The position numbers and the translations under genes were made by a program. A stretch of DNA of 64,000 nucleotides, taken from assembly GCA_036271875.1 (NCBI GenBank), contig DATAZU010000026.1, forward strand, positions 1 to 64,000, given 5' to 3'. This document shows positions 16,844-25,883 of this stretch, one piece after another. The notes below the pieces were generated by a model, which worked only from the letters and a program-made list of their open reading frames with translations, had not been told where the DNA came from and ran no database searches. Each line of letters starts with the position of its first letter. The stretch's first letter is position 1. The stretch is from Galbitalea sp036271875. GTDB lineage: Bacteria; Actinomycetota; Actinomycetes; Actinomycetales; Microbacteriaceae.

Positions 16844-17847
16844 GGTCGACTGCTCTCTCGCACGACCAGCTCGGGTTCAAAGACAACCTGCTGCCGGTCG
16901 CGAGCGGGATCGTCGGCTTCCGCGAGCAGCAGCTCGACGGCGGTTGCGCCGATGAGGGCGCTCGGCTGACGAATTGATGACAACGGAACCACGGAGCTTG
17001 AGGCGAACTCAACGTCATCGAAACCGATCAGGGCAATCTCCCGGGGAACATCAACCGCGCTCTGCATATATATCGACTGCAGAAGCCCCACCGCGAGAAG
17101 GTCATTCGCTGCGAAGACAGCGTCGGGTCGTTCCGTTCGCGCACGGGCAACGATGTCGCGCCCAACGCGTTGGCCCTCGCGCACGGTGAGCGCCGTGGTC
17201 TCGATCACTTCGAGCGATACTCCGTCATGAGCGTCAACGGACCGTCTCGATCCGGCCAACCGATCGCTGACCTGACGGATCCCGACCGGGCCCCCGACGA
17301 ACGCAATCCGACGACGTCCTCCCGAGATCAGGTGATCGACCGCTTGCTGGCCGCCTGCGACGTCGTCAACGGACACGGAACTGAAGGACCGATCTGCCGC
17401 GGGCCGATCGACGAGTACCGCGGGAATTCCCAGCTCGCGCAGACGCCGCAATCTCTCGGTGACGTCACCGAAGGGCGAAATCAGAACGCCGTGCATCCGC
17501 TGTTCCTCGAACAAGTCAAGGTAGGCGGACTCTCGATCGGCCTTCTGATTGCTGTTCCCCATGATGATGGAAAAGCCTGACTCGGCCGCCTTGTCTTCCG
17601 CGCCCCTGGCCAGTTCGGCGAAGAACGGGTTGCCAACGTCGAGCACGATGAGACCGACCGCTCTGCTGCGCCCTGCGCGAAGCTGGCGAGCCGCATCGTT
17701 TCGCACAAACCCAAGGTCCGCGATCGCACGCTGCACGACCTCGATGGTGGGCGGCGCAACTTTGTCGGGCCGATTCATCACGTTCGAAACGGTTCCAACC
17801 GAGACGCCGGCGCGTTGCGCGACGTCACGGACGCTGACAGCAGACAT
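16840..17847 (-). CDS. LacI-family transcriptional regulator
   Basis: This 335-aa LacI protein opens MSAVSVRDVAQRAGVSVGTVSNVMNRPD, the DNA-binding helix-turn-helix. The hinge DAARQLRAGRSRAVGLIV and a sugar-binding-protein-like sensor domain with DAVFAANDLLAVG and EIALIGFDDVEFA follow. The frame runs 30 codons further upstream, but the ATG here has an AAAGGA site and begins right at the domain. It is co-translated with the aldo/keto reductase and divergent from the rhamnose isomerase gene. The shared 130-bp region holds GAAT-C-ATTC at 17876-17884 and ACGATTCAATTG at 17955-17966, both plausible LacI half-site pairs. Confidence 0.92.
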   Translation of the reverse strand: MSAVSVRDVAQRAGVSVGTVSNVMNRPDKVAPPTIEVVQRAIADLGFVRNDAARQLRAGRSRAVGLIVLDVGNPFFAELARGAEDKAAESGFSIIMGNSNQKADRESAYLDLFEEQRMHGVLISPFGDVTERLRRLRELGIPAVLVDRPAADRSFSSVSVDDVAGGQQAVDHLISGGRRRIAFVGGPVGIRQVSDRLAGSRRSVDAHDGVSLEVIETTALTVREGQRVGRDIVARARTERPDAVFAANDLLAVGLLQSIYMQSAVDVPREIALIGFDDVEFASSSVVPLSSIRQPSALIGATAVELLLAEADDPARDRQQVVFEPELVVRESSRP

Positions 17848-17977
17848 CCGATGGATCCTTTCGACTCTGGAGCGTGAATCATTCCGTTGTCTCGTCGCGC
17901 GCGCTTGACCGCACAGATCGACTCTTCTAAAGTTCAACCGTACCGGATATTAAAACGATTCAATTGCGGAGAGAAAT

Positions 17978-19144
17978 ATGACGACCTTCGACCAGATCGC
18001 ATCCCGTCTCGAGGAGCAGACGATCGAGCTTCCGTCGTGGGCATTCGGTAACTCGGGCACGCGCTTCAAGGTGTTCGGGACACCGGGCACTCCGCGGACG
18101 GCGCAGGAGAAGATCGCAGATGCGGCGCAGGTCAACTCCTTCACCGCGCTCTCCCCGACGGTGGCGTTGCACATCCCGTGGGACAGGGTCGATGACTACG
18201 CGGCTCTCGGAGCGTTCGCAAAAGATCACGGCGTCGCCCTTGGCACCATCAACTCGAACACGTTCCAGGACGACGACTACAAGTTCGGTTCGCTGACCCA
18301 CACGGATCCGAAGATTCGACAGAAGGCCATCGATCACCACTTCGAGTGCATCGACATCATGAACCAGACCGGGTCACGGGACCTGAAGATCTGGCTGGCC
18401 GACGGCAGCAACTATCCCGGCCAACAGGACATCCGTGGCCGCCAGGATCGGCTTGCCGGGTCCCTCGCGAAGATCTACGAGCGGATCGGGGAAAACCAGC
18501 GCATGGTCCTCGAGTACAAGTTCTTCGAGCCAGCTTTTTACCACACGGATGTTCCGGACTGGGGGACGTCGTACGTTCAGGTGAGCGCGCTCGGCCCGCG
18601 CGCGATGGTCTGCCTCGACACCGGCCACCACGCCCCCGGCACCAACATCGAGTTCATCGTCGCGCAGTTGCTTCGCCTCGGGAAGCTTGGCAGCTTTGAC
18701 TTCAACTCGCGGTTCTACGCTGACGACGACCTGATCGTTGGGGCGGCGGACCCGTTCCAGCTGTTCCGCATCCTGTACGAGGTCATCCGTGGCGGCGGCT
18801 ATGGGAAGGACGCAGAGGTCGCCTTCATGCTCGACCAGTGCCACAACGTCGAGGACAAGATCCCCGGCCAGATTCGCTCCGTGCTGAACGTGCAGGAGAT
18901 GACGGCACGCGCCCTTCTCGTGGACGCCGGCGCTCTGCAGTCGGCGCAGGATGCCGGCGACGTGCTTGGCGCGAACAATGTGTTCATGGACGCCTTCTAC
19001 ACCGATATTCGGCCCGCGCTCGCCGACTGGCGCGAATCCCGCGGACTGCCGCGCGATCCATTTGCCGCCTACCTTGCATCCGGATACCAGCAGCAGATCT
19101 CCGAAGACCGCGTCGGCGGAACCCAGGCGGGCTGGGGGGCGTAA
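17978..19144 (+). CDS. rhaI: L-rhamnose isomerase, RhaI type
   Basis: This 388-aa TIM-barrel metal-dependent isomerase would convert L-rhamnose to L-rhamnulose. It is full-length and resembles the Pseudomonas stutzeri-type L-RhI rather than E. coli RhaA. Recognisable pieces are SWAFGNSGTRFKVFG, LHIPWD, the metal-binding LADGSNYPGQQD and EYKFFEPAFYHTD around residue 180, CLDTGHHAPGTNIE and FDFNSRFYADDDL. GGAGAG lies seven bases before ATG. It is separated by 12 kb from the aldolase and kinase genes that complete the pathway, with a divergent LacI regulator directly upstream. Confidence 0.93.
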   Translation: MTTFDQIASRLEEQTIELPSWAFGNSGTRFKVFGTPGTPRTAQEKIADAAQVNSFTALSPTVALHIPWDRVDDYAALGAFAKDHGVALGTINSNTFQDDDYKFGSLTHTDPKIRQKAIDHHFECIDIMNQTGSRDLKIWLADGSNYPGQQDIRGRQDRLAGSLAKIYERIGENQRMVLEYKFFEPAFYHTDVPDWGTSYVQVSALGPRAMVCLDTGHHAPGTNIEFIVAQLLRLGKLGSFDFNSRFYADDDLIVGAADPFQLFRILYEVIRGGGYGKDAEVAFMLDQCHNVEDKIPGQIRSVLNVQEMTARALLVDAGALQSAQDAGDVLGANNVFMDAFYTDIRPALADWRESRGLPRDPFAAYLASGYQQQISEDRVGGTQAGWGA

Positions 19145-19254
19145 AACAACAAAGCTCTGGTCGGATGGGCGAGACCGATCCCCCCTTGTCCAGTCAGTCT
19201 GATTTCACCCAGCCGTCGAGAGAGTCCCCCTAAAAACGGCACCGCAGAGCCGGG

Positions 19255-19452
19255 TCAATTACTGCTGTCCGTTGGGAACCGGTTGCGTTCGCCGAAGATG
19301 CGCTGATGCCAGTACGGATAGGTCGGCGTTACCGCACTCGCCGCATCAAGCCTGGCGACCTGGTCGGCGCCAAGGTTCCATTCCAGGGCGCCGACGTTCT
19401 CGCGGAGCTGGGCTTCCCACTCAAGTTCGCGAGCTGCGAGCGAAGAGTGCAC
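19255..19452 (-). pseudogene. C-terminal fragment of an aldo/keto reductase
   Basis: The 65-codon frame reads LRENVGALEWNLGADQVARLDAASAVTPTYPYWHQ and then a short tail. This closely matches the last segment of AKR enzymes, where NLGALDxELTxEQxxRLDxAS and YPYWHQ are typical. Nothing upstream in this or another frame restores the barrel. It is probably the remains of a gene once at the end of the kinase/HAD/aldolase operon. Confidence 0.65.
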
Positions 19453-19566
19453 CTGGTGTTGCCAGGCTGACGGTATTCCCCTTTCTGACTCCTCTTACTG
19501 GTTGCCTGCATTGCTGTCATTCGTTGCATACTCAACTAATGCGGCACCGCTGGCGACGCGCCTCTC

Positions 19567-20970
19567 CTACCGGTGTGACCCGCGAGCGGACGCAAGGGCC
19601 GCGGTAAACACGGCATAGCGTTCCGCCATCGCGACGGTCAGTTCTGGGTCAGGGTCGATGAGCTCGCCTCCCTTGGTGAACCGGTCAACAACCTCCGCAA
19701 AGGGTTCATCGCCCGCTGCCCAGCCGGCGAGCACTGCCGCACCATATCCGCTGTCGCCGTGGGTGGGGATGCGGACCACGGCACCGAGTGTTGCCGCGCG
19801 AATCTCATTCCAGAGACGATTACGCGTTCCACCGCCGCTCAGGACGCGCGGGCTCGCGGATGCATCGAGCCCCAGGGTCTCGAGGGCGAGGCGCTCCACC
19901 ATCGCGACGCCCTCAAGGCCCGCGCGGTAGGTGACAACGGCGGGAACCCTGCCGGACGACGAGCCATCCAGGTCAATCGCGAACGCCTCGAATTCCGCAT
20001 CGGCCACCGGGAAGCGTTCTCCTCTCCGGGCCAGGGGATATCGCACAATCGGGCTAGGGCCGAGTGCGCGAGCCCGGTGCTCGGCCTCGGCGTAATCGAG
20101 CCCGTCGGGCTTCTGCACCGAGCCGCCGCCAACGTTGGATGCTCCGCCAAGCCAATATGCGCCGTCAGGGGCGCGGTGGGCGTAGATGCCCGTTGCGGCA
20201 TCCCAGTGATCGACTGCGGCAACCGACTTGAGGACGAGAGTTGTGCCGAGAACGCCGACCGACTGACCATTACGCACGGCGCCGCTCGCGAGTTGCGAGG
20301 TGCATCCGTCGGTCATGCCCGCTACGAGAAGCGCGCCACCCGCGGCTCCATCGACGACGGAGCCGAGCGTCGTGCCCGGCTGCACCAGCACGGGCAGGAC
20401 GTCGTCGCGCAGGCGAGCATCCGCGAGGAGCTCGCCTGGCCATGCGGTTTCGGATGGATCGATCCCGGTCTTCAGGAAGTGCGACGTGTCGCCGCCAACC
20501 TCGTGTCCGACGAGCACGGTGCCGATGACCTGCGCAACGGATGCCGCACGAAAGTCGCCGTGCGCGGCAGCGAGCGCCATGATGCGACCGAGCATGGAGA
20601 TCGGTCGGCCCTTCCCCTGAGGAAGTAATCGTTCGAACGGCAGGCCGCGCGCGTCGTCGTACATCACAGCAATGCCGCTCTGGCGACCCATGGAGTCGAT
20701 CGGGACGACCGTGCCGGATGTTGCGGTGATGGAGATCGCGACGACCTGGTCGCCGACATGGTCGGAGAGCGCCTCGTCGATCACCGTGCGCGCGAGCAGT
20801 GCGTAGTCGACGTCCTGCACGCGCAAGCCGCCCGTCCCCGTGACCGCGGGAAGCGCGGTCGCTGCGCCGGCCACCTCGATCGCCGCATCGAGATCGAGAA
20901 CCGTCACGCGAACCTCTGCCGTTGAGACGTCCATCCCGAGGGCGAGCCGATGCGTCGCTGCGGCACTCAT
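19567..20970 (-). CDS. FGGY-family carbohydrate kinase
   Basis: This 467-aa sugar kinase is of the xylulokinase/gluconokinase-like FGGY family. The first ATP-binding motif is present in altered form (LALGMDVSTAEVRVTV) and the ADP-binding glycine motif is clear as RVLSGGGTRNRLW near residue 393. VAGMTDGCTSQLASGAV and GGASNVGGGS also fit the fold. It is distinct from the rhamnulokinase at 33799-35196, so the region has two ketose kinases. It overlaps the HAD gene by four bases and ends the LacI-aldolase-HAD-kinase run. The substrate is unknown; a ketopentose or deoxyketose would fit the class II aldolase. Confidence 0.87.
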   Translation of the reverse strand: MSAAATHRLALGMDVSTAEVRVTVLDLDAAIEVAGAATALPAVTGTGGLRVQDVDYALLARTVIDEALSDHVGDQVVAISITATSGTVVPIDSMGRQSGIAVMYDDARGLPFERLLPQGKGRPISMLGRIMALAAAHGDFRAASVAQVIGTVLVGHEVGGDTSHFLKTGIDPSETAWPGELLADARLRDDVLPVLVQPGTTLGSVVDGAAGGALLVAGMTDGCTSQLASGAVRNGQSVGVLGTTLVLKSVAAVDHWDAATGIYAHRAPDGAYWLGGASNVGGGSVQKPDGLDYAEAEHRARALGPSPIVRYPLARRGERFPVADAEFEAFAIDLDGSSSGRVPAVVTYRAGLEGVAMVERLALETLGLDASASPRVLSGGGTRNRLWNEIRAATLGAVVRIPTHGDSGYGAAVLAGWAAGDEPFAEVVDRFTKGGELIDPDPELTVAMAERYAVFTAALASARGSHR

Positions 20971-21659
20971 GGGAACAGGAGACGATCGAGACCGGCGAGC
21001 GATTCGACCGCAAGGTCGGGTTCGGCTCTCTGCTCCGCGGTTGGCTGCGCCGGGGCCTCTCCGCGCATCAACCAGACGGTGCCGAGGCCGACGGCGCGCG
21101 CGGGCCGCACGTCTGTGTCGAGCCGATTGCCGATGTGCACGGCTTCCCGTGCATCGACGCCAACGGCATCCAGCGCCCAGGCGAAGATTTCGGGCGACGG
21201 CTTCTCAATGCCGACCAGCGCTGACACTCCCCACACGGTGATGAATCGCGCGACCCCATCCCGCTTGAGGTCGTCCACGACGCCAGCCTCCTGGTTGGCA
21301 ACGACCCCGATGACGGCGCGATGGTCGACGGCTTTGAGAAATGGGACGACATCCGGCATGAGGGTGCCGGTCGGGTGCATCCAGTACTGCTTCGTTCGAT
21401 CGGACAGCTCATCGCGCAGCGATGCGTCGCCGAGGAATCGCCGAGCCAACTCGCCCCGGATTGAGCCGCCCTGCCGATTTCGCATCGCATCGTAGATCGG
21501 GCGCAAGTCGTTGGCGGGCACCGGCGGCAGCCGTCGATCGGCACGAAGCTCATCGAGTGCGCGGGAGACCGCAACTACGAAGTTCTCATCGTCGTAAATC
21601 GGACCGCCGATGTCGAGAAAGATTGCCCGCGGATGGCGGAGGCGTTCAAGATCCGTCAC
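20967..21659 (-). CDS. HAD-superfamily hydrolase
   Basis: This 230-aa HAD protein probably cleaves a sugar phosphate. Motif I reads AIFLDIGGPIYDD. The nucleophile aspartate is present, but the usual second aspartate (DxD) is glycine, as in YihX-like DxGN/G phosphatases. Motif II is VVANQEAG, where Ser/Thr is more usual, the lysine is in GIEKPSPEIF and the acid motif in HIGNRLDTDV. The frame extends further upstream, but the GTG used here opens directly before motif I. It is 25 bases downstream of the class II aldolase and overlaps the kinase. Confidence 0.85.
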   Translation of the reverse strand: MTDLERLRHPRAIFLDIGGPIYDDENFVVAVSRALDELRADRRLPPVPANDLRPIYDAMRNRQGGSIRGELARRFLGDASLRDELSDRTKQYWMHPTGTLMPDVVPFLKAVDHRAVIGVVANQEAGVVDDLKRDGVARFITVWGVSALVGIEKPSPEIFAWALDAVGVDAREAVHIGNRLDTDVRPARAVGLGTVWLMRGEAPAQPTAEQRAEPDLAVESLAGLDRLLFP

Positions 21660-21684
21660 GTGCTTGTCGCTGCCTTGGGCGGCG

Positions 21685-22461
21685 CTACTGGCCGGAGCCG
21701 GACAGCGCGCTGCGGCGTTCGGAGAAGTCTTCGCGAGCCCAGTACGCGGCGACGTGCTCGCGATCGAGACCCGCAGCGCCTCCGATCGAGTACGCGCCGA
21801 TGCGCACGCGCGCGGCCTTGACACTCATCAGCGAAATCGCCTCAGCGCCCTGCGCGGTCTCCGACGTGGCAACGATGCCGTGGTTGCCGAGCAGGATCAA
21901 CGATGGCACCGCGGCGTTCTCCTCGACATAAGCGCGCACGCGCTCGTGGAACGCCCGACCGAGCGCGAGGCCGGGAGGCGCATACGGAACGAATAGCGGT
22001 GTGCCGATGACGACGACCTCATCCGAGTAAGCGGGTGCGGCGAACGCATCCTCGGCGTGCACGCTGGCGAGAAGGGAGATCACGGGTGTCGGATGGGAGT
22101 GGGCGACGAACCGTACTGGCGTGAAGGCCCTTACGGATGCGTGCACAAGGGTTTCGATTGAGGCGCGACGACGAACACCGTTCTGCACGCCGGCATCCAG
22201 AACGTGGGTTAGTTGCTCCTGCGTTCCCGCAGCGTCTTCGATGACCGCGACGACCTCGGAGACATTTACGGTGACGAAGTCGTCTTTGGTTGCGGTTGAC
22301 ATGTACGAACCGGATGACTTCACGGCGATGACATCCTCACCGATCAGCTCCGACGTGTTCCCCTCGGCGAGGATCACCAGGTCGAGTTCGGGTTCTCCGA
22401 GCCGCCTGGTCATGGTGAGGAGGTCATCGCTGATCGCGGCCGGGTTCCACTTAGTTGTCAT
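21685..22461 (-). CDS. Class II aldolase/adducin-family protein
   Basis: This 258-aa protein has the zinc aldolase/epimerase fold of the fuculose-phosphate aldolase family. The phosphate loop EGNTSELIG and VKSSGSYM are at about residues 34-56. The metal ligands are HSHP near 118-121 and LLGNHGIV near 190. The putative catalytic acid lies in SIETLVH. With the neighbouring FGGY kinase it could cleave or epimerise a ketose phosphate. It is the first enzyme after the LacI regulator in a minus-strand operon. The substrate is not evident, and rhamnulose 1-phosphate is already covered by the fused enzyme at 31772. Confidence 0.87.
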   Translation of the reverse strand: MTTKWNPAAISDDLLTMTRRLGEPELDLVILAEGNTSELIGEDVIAVKSSGSYMSTATKDDFVTVNVSEVVAVIEDAAGTQEQLTHVLDAGVQNGVRRRASIETLVHASVRAFTPVRFVAHSHPTPVISLLASVHAEDAFAAPAYSDEVVVIGTPLFVPYAPPGLALGRAFHERVRAYVEENAAVPSLILLGNHGIVATSETAQGAEAISLMSVKAARVRIGAYSIGGAAGLDREHVAAYWAREDFSERRSALSGSGQ

Positions 22462-22503
22462 GATTGCTTTCTGGTTTCGAACGCTGGCGATGTGATTATT
22501 GGG

Positions 22504-23511
22504 TCAATGTGAGAACGGCGCGGCGCTTGAGGCGCGCACTGCGAGCTCGGGCTGCAGGATGACGTGTCGATGCACGTGCTCATCCGGGTTGGTGATCTCG
22601 TCAACCAGCATCTGCACGGCGAGCTGCCCGAGCTCGTGGCGCTTCTGATGCACGGAACTGAGCGGCACCATCGACGCGCGCGCCCATTCGAGGTCGTCAA
22701 ATCCGACGATCGCGATGTCGTCGGGAACGCGGATACCGCTGCTCCACAGGGCCTGCACCAGGCCGACCGCGACCAGGTCGTTCGCGCACATGACGGCCGT
22801 CGGACGCTCGTCGATGGGCAGATCCACGATCGTCCGAGCTGCCGCCACACCATCGTCGAAACGCCAGTCGTCGGTCTCGATTCTTCTAACCGATTCGGCC
22901 TTGCGATCTACCGCGTCCCGAAAGCCGGTGAAGCGACGCTCGACGTGCGGTGAGAACCCACCCCCGCCCACGAAGGCGAGGCGGCGGTGCCCGCGCTCGA
23001 GAAGATGCTCGCCGGCCAGACGACCGCCCGTCGCATCATCCGTCGTCACCCAGCAGCAGGGACGGTTGCCGGATATGCGGTCGACGTAAACGATGGGGAT
23101 TCCCTGCTCGGTGAGCTGTTCGAGGCGAGGGTTGACCTCGTCAACGGGCGTGATGATGATGCCGTGAACGCGTTGCTGCACGAGAAGATCGAGGTTGTGC
23201 TCCTCACGGCGTGAATCCTCGGCGAGAACGAGCACAACGCCCATCCCGAGGCGTTTGGCTTCGGCGTCTGCGGCGAGCGCGACGTCAACGAAGAAGGGGC
23301 TGTGCATTTCTGCGACGGCTAGTCCGAGCGTTCGCTCGCGCCCGGGCCGAAACTGCTGCGCCGATTTGCTCGGTTCGAACTCGAGCTCGGCGATGACCTC
23401 GAGTACGCGCCTTCTGGTCTCAGCGCCGACGTAGCTCGGACGGTTCAGCACGTTGCTGACCGTTCCGGCCGAGACACCGGCGCGCTTCGCAACGTCTCGA
23501 ATGGTTGCCAC
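22504..23511 (-). CDS. LacI-family transcriptional regulator (candidate rhamnose-region repressor)
   Basis: This 335-aa LacI protein begins VATIRDVAKRAGVSAGTVSNVLNRPS and has the expected sensor-domain motifs TAVMCANDLVAVG and DIAIVGFDDLEWA. The GTG start is fixed by an ideal AGGAGGT site nine bases upstream. The frame continues another 58 codons upstream but that part is non-conserved. It lies between the importer genes and the aldolase/HAD/kinase set, all in one direction. It is a good candidate to regulate the long minus-strand operon. The candidate operator CGGTTCATTGAACCG at 30731-30745 is in the leader of that operon. Confidence 0.92.
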   Translation of the reverse strand: MATIRDVAKRAGVSAGTVSNVLNRPSYVGAETRRRVLEVIAELEFEPSKSAQQFRPGRERTLGLAVAEMHSPFFVDVALAADAEAKRLGMGVVLVLAEDSRREEHNLDLLVQQRVHGIIITPVDEVNPRLEQLTEQGIPIVYVDRISGNRPCCWVTTDDATGGRLAGEHLLERGHRRLAFVGGGGFSPHVERRFTGFRDAVDRKAESVRRIETDDWRFDDGVAAARTIVDLPIDERPTAVMCANDLVAVGLVQALWSSGIRVPDDIAIVGFDDLEWARASMVPLSSVHQKRHELGQLAVQMLVDEITNPDEHVHRHVILQPELAVRASSAAPFSH

Positions 23512-23540
23512 GGAACGCACCTCCTGTCTGGCTGTCGAGT

Positions 23541-23608
23541 GATTCTGGGCTGTCGCAGAATCTGGATTGTCGCGGCCTCTGGATTGTCGCAGAATCTGGA
23601 CTCGCGAA
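23541..23608. repeat. 17-bp tandem repeat, four degenerate copies
   Basis: Four consecutive 17-base units with consensus GAATCTGGATTGTCGCA lie immediately upstream of the LacI start: 23541-23557, 23558-23574, 23575-23591 and 23592-23608. The middle two share CTCTGG or ATCTGG followed by ATTGTCGC exactly. They occupy the 215-bp gap between the importer's binding-protein gene and lacI, where a secondary promoter would lie. Confidence 0.8.
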
Positions 23609-23726
23609 AATGGGTAAGCGAGGATTTGGGCATCATGGTTCGGGACGATGATGCGGTGATATGAACCGGGGTCCGCGCCGCGCACTGCGCGAGACGCGGA
23701 CCCCGGTCACATGCTTCTAAATGTTC

Positions 23727-24761
23727 TTAGAAGTTGTAGTTATCGATGTTTGACTTGTCGAACACCGTAGGCGGACCCAGGATCACGGTCTGGTGGGCTC
23801 CGACCGTGTATTTTCCGAGCTTGCCGGCGGTGAAGGTGTCACCCTTCTTACCGGTGATGGTTCCATCTATCAGCGCCTTGTCCGCGTACGCGGCCAGGTA
23901 TCCGAGGTTCGACGGGTCCCAGAGAGCGAACTGGGTGACGGTGCCGTCCTTGATGTACGAACGCATCTCGCTCGGCAGGCCGAGGCCGGTCAGGTAGACC
24001 TTGCCCTTGTACTGCGAGGTTGAAAGGTAGCGAGCAGCTGCGGCCACAGCGACCGTGTCGGGAGCGATGATGCCGTTCAGGCTCGGATACTTCTGCAGGA
24101 GACCGGTCGCAGCGTCGAGCGACTGCTGAGCATCGTCGTTGCCGTAGACGGTGGTGACGATCGTGATGCCCGGGTACAGCGATGCCATGTAGGACTTGAT
24201 GTACTTGATCCAGAGGTTCAGGTTGGTCGCGTTCGGCCCGCCGGACTCGATGGCAACGGTTCCCTTGCCGTTCAACGCCTTGCCGGTCAGATTGACTAAC
24301 GACTTCGCGATGCCCTTCGGGGTGACCTGGTTGACAAACAACGAGCGGCAGTTGGTGTCAGAGTCGAAAGTGACGACCTTGACGCCAGCCTTCATGGCCG
24401 CGTTGAGCGCGGTGCAGGCTGCCTGCGGGTCATCCGCTGCCAGCACGATACCGCCGACGCGCTGCTGGGTGAGAGTCTGAACGAATGAGACCTGGCCCGT
24501 GGGGCTCGCCGTTGCCGGAGCAACCTCTTGGTAGCTGCCGCCGAACTTTTTGACTGCGGTGGATCCGCCCGAGTCGGAAGCCTTGAAGTAGTTGTTACCG
24601 AGGCTCTTCGGTACGAACGCGATCTTGTAGTTCTTCGAACCCGAACCGGACGACTTTCCGGTCGAGCTTGCACAGCCGGCGAGTACTGCGACGGCGGCCA
24701 CTGCGGCCAGGGCGCCGAGCACTACCCGGCGTTTGCGGGGGAGCATATTGCGAAGAAACAT
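23727..24761 (-). CDS. rhaS: Rhamnose-type ABC transporter substrate-binding lipoprotein
   Basis: This 344-aa CUT2 binding lipoprotein has a signal peptide with RKRR, a long hydrophobic run and the lipobox LAGC at about residue 29. The mature part resembles RhaS of rhizobial and actinobacterial rhamnose importers: KIAFVPKSLGNNYF, ATASPTGQVSFVQTLTQQRV, AGVKVVTFDSD and YLTGLGLPSEMRSYI. The ATG used here has GGAAG eight bases upstream; a TTG six codons earlier is less likely. It follows two permeases and the ATPase on the same strand, an order with the ATPase first and the binding protein last. Confidence 0.9.
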   Translation of the reverse strand: MFLRNMLPRKRRVVLGALAAVAAVAVLAGCASSTGKSSGSGSKNYKIAFVPKSLGNNYFKASDSGGSTAVKKFGGSYQEVAPATASPTGQVSFVQTLTQQRVGGIVLAADDPQAACTALNAAMKAGVKVVTFDSDTNCRSLFVNQVTPKGIAKSLVNLTGKALNGKGTVAIESGGPNATNLNLWIKYIKSYMASLYPGITIVTTVYGNDDAQQSLDAATGLLQKYPSLNGIIAPDTVAVAAAARYLSTSQYKGKVYLTGLGLPSEMRSYIKDGTVTQFALWDPSNLGYLAAYADKALIDGTITGKKGDTFTAGKLGKYTVGAHQTVILGPPTVFDKSNIDNYNF

Positions 24762-24836
24762 CTTTGTTCTTCCTTTCAATTGAGTTGGATTGTTATTGCT
24801 GGGTGATGCCTGGTCTTACGGGATATCGCCGTGCGG

Positions 24837-25883
24837 TCACTCACCTCCGATCGCTGCTGCGATTTTTTTCTCGCGTCGGCCGCGGGTGAGGCCCTCCAGG
24901 ACCCGCGATCCGATCACCGAGAGAATGAGTGCAGAGCCGGTTACGACACTGATGCCGTTCGATCCGACGCCCGCGAGTTGAAGAGCGGAAGTCAGGACCG
25001 CTATAAGGAGCCCGCCAACGATTGCGCCGAGAACTGTGCCTCGCCCGCCGAATGTTGAGACGCCGCCAAGCACGACCGCGGTTACGACCAGCAACTCGTC
25101 ACCGATTCCGTTCGATCCGATCGAGTTGTCGTATTCGAGCGTGAAGACAACGCCGACCGCAGCCGCGACAAGGCCGCTGATCACATAAAGGACGAACTTC
25201 GTCCGCTGCACCGTGACCCCAGAGAAGTGGGCCGTCTCGTGACCGAGACCGATCGCGTAGATCCCGCGGCCGAATGACGTGAACTGCAGAATCACGATGA
25301 AGATGATCGTGAGGATCACGAACGGGATCGTGAGGATCGGGAAGGGGGACGCGCCGATCGTGTTCTGCAGGTTGGTCGTGATGTCGACCGGGAAGTCGGT
25401 GATCGCTGTCGTTCCGAGCAGGCCGACGGCTACGCCGCGGAACAGCGCCAACGTTCCGATCGTCACGGCAAGGGAAGGAAGCCCGACGACCGTCACCAAG
25501 AACCCGTTGAATGCTCCGATCCCGGCCCCGATGAGCACCGCGATAATTGCCGCGAGCACGAGCGAGAATTTCGCGTCGTAGAGCAAACCGAAGACGACGC
25601 TCGAAACGCCGAGCACGCTGCCGACCGAGAGATCGATCTCGCCGGCCACCACGATCAAGGTCATCGGAAGCAGCATCACAAAGATCGGGAAGTTGGTCTG
25701 CACCAGGTAGGTCAGCGTGATCGGCTGGCCGAAGTTCGGCACGAATGAAATCGAAAGCACGACGACGACGACGAGCGCACCGATGAGCCCAGCCTCCCGC
25801 GATTGCAGGATGCGTCGCCAGAACGGCTTGTCGTGCAGGAGATAGTCGCGCACCGGAGTGCCTTTGAGTTCAGTCGCGGTCAT
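24837..25883 (-). CDS. CUT2 sugar ABC transporter permease (RhaQ-like)
   Basis: This 348-aa membrane protein has the RbsC-family profile of about 8-10 helices. The conserved segments are GEIDLSVGSVLGVSSVVFG near 81-99, GLPSLAVTIGTLALFRG near 145-161, and ELLVVTAVVLGGVSTFGGRGTVLGAIVGG near 275-303. The C-terminus is basic. It overlaps the other permease by four bases. Together they form the membrane channel of the putative rhamnose importer. Confidence 0.92.
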   Translation of the reverse strand: MTATELKGTPVRDYLLHDKPFWRRILQSREAGLIGALVVVVVLSISFVPNFGQPITLTYLVQTNFPIFVMLLPMTLIVVAGEIDLSVGSVLGVSSVVFGLLYDAKFSLVLAAIIAVLIGAGIGAFNGFLVTVVGLPSLAVTIGTLALFRGVAVGLLGTTAITDFPVDITTNLQNTIGASPFPILTIPFVILTIIFIVILQFTSFGRGIYAIGLGHETAHFSGVTVQRTKFVLYVISGLVAAAVGVVFTLEYDNSIGSNGIGDELLVVTAVVLGGVSTFGGRGTVLGAIVGGLLIAVLTSALQLAGVGSNGISVVTGSALILSVIGSRVLEGLTRGRREKKIAAAIGGE

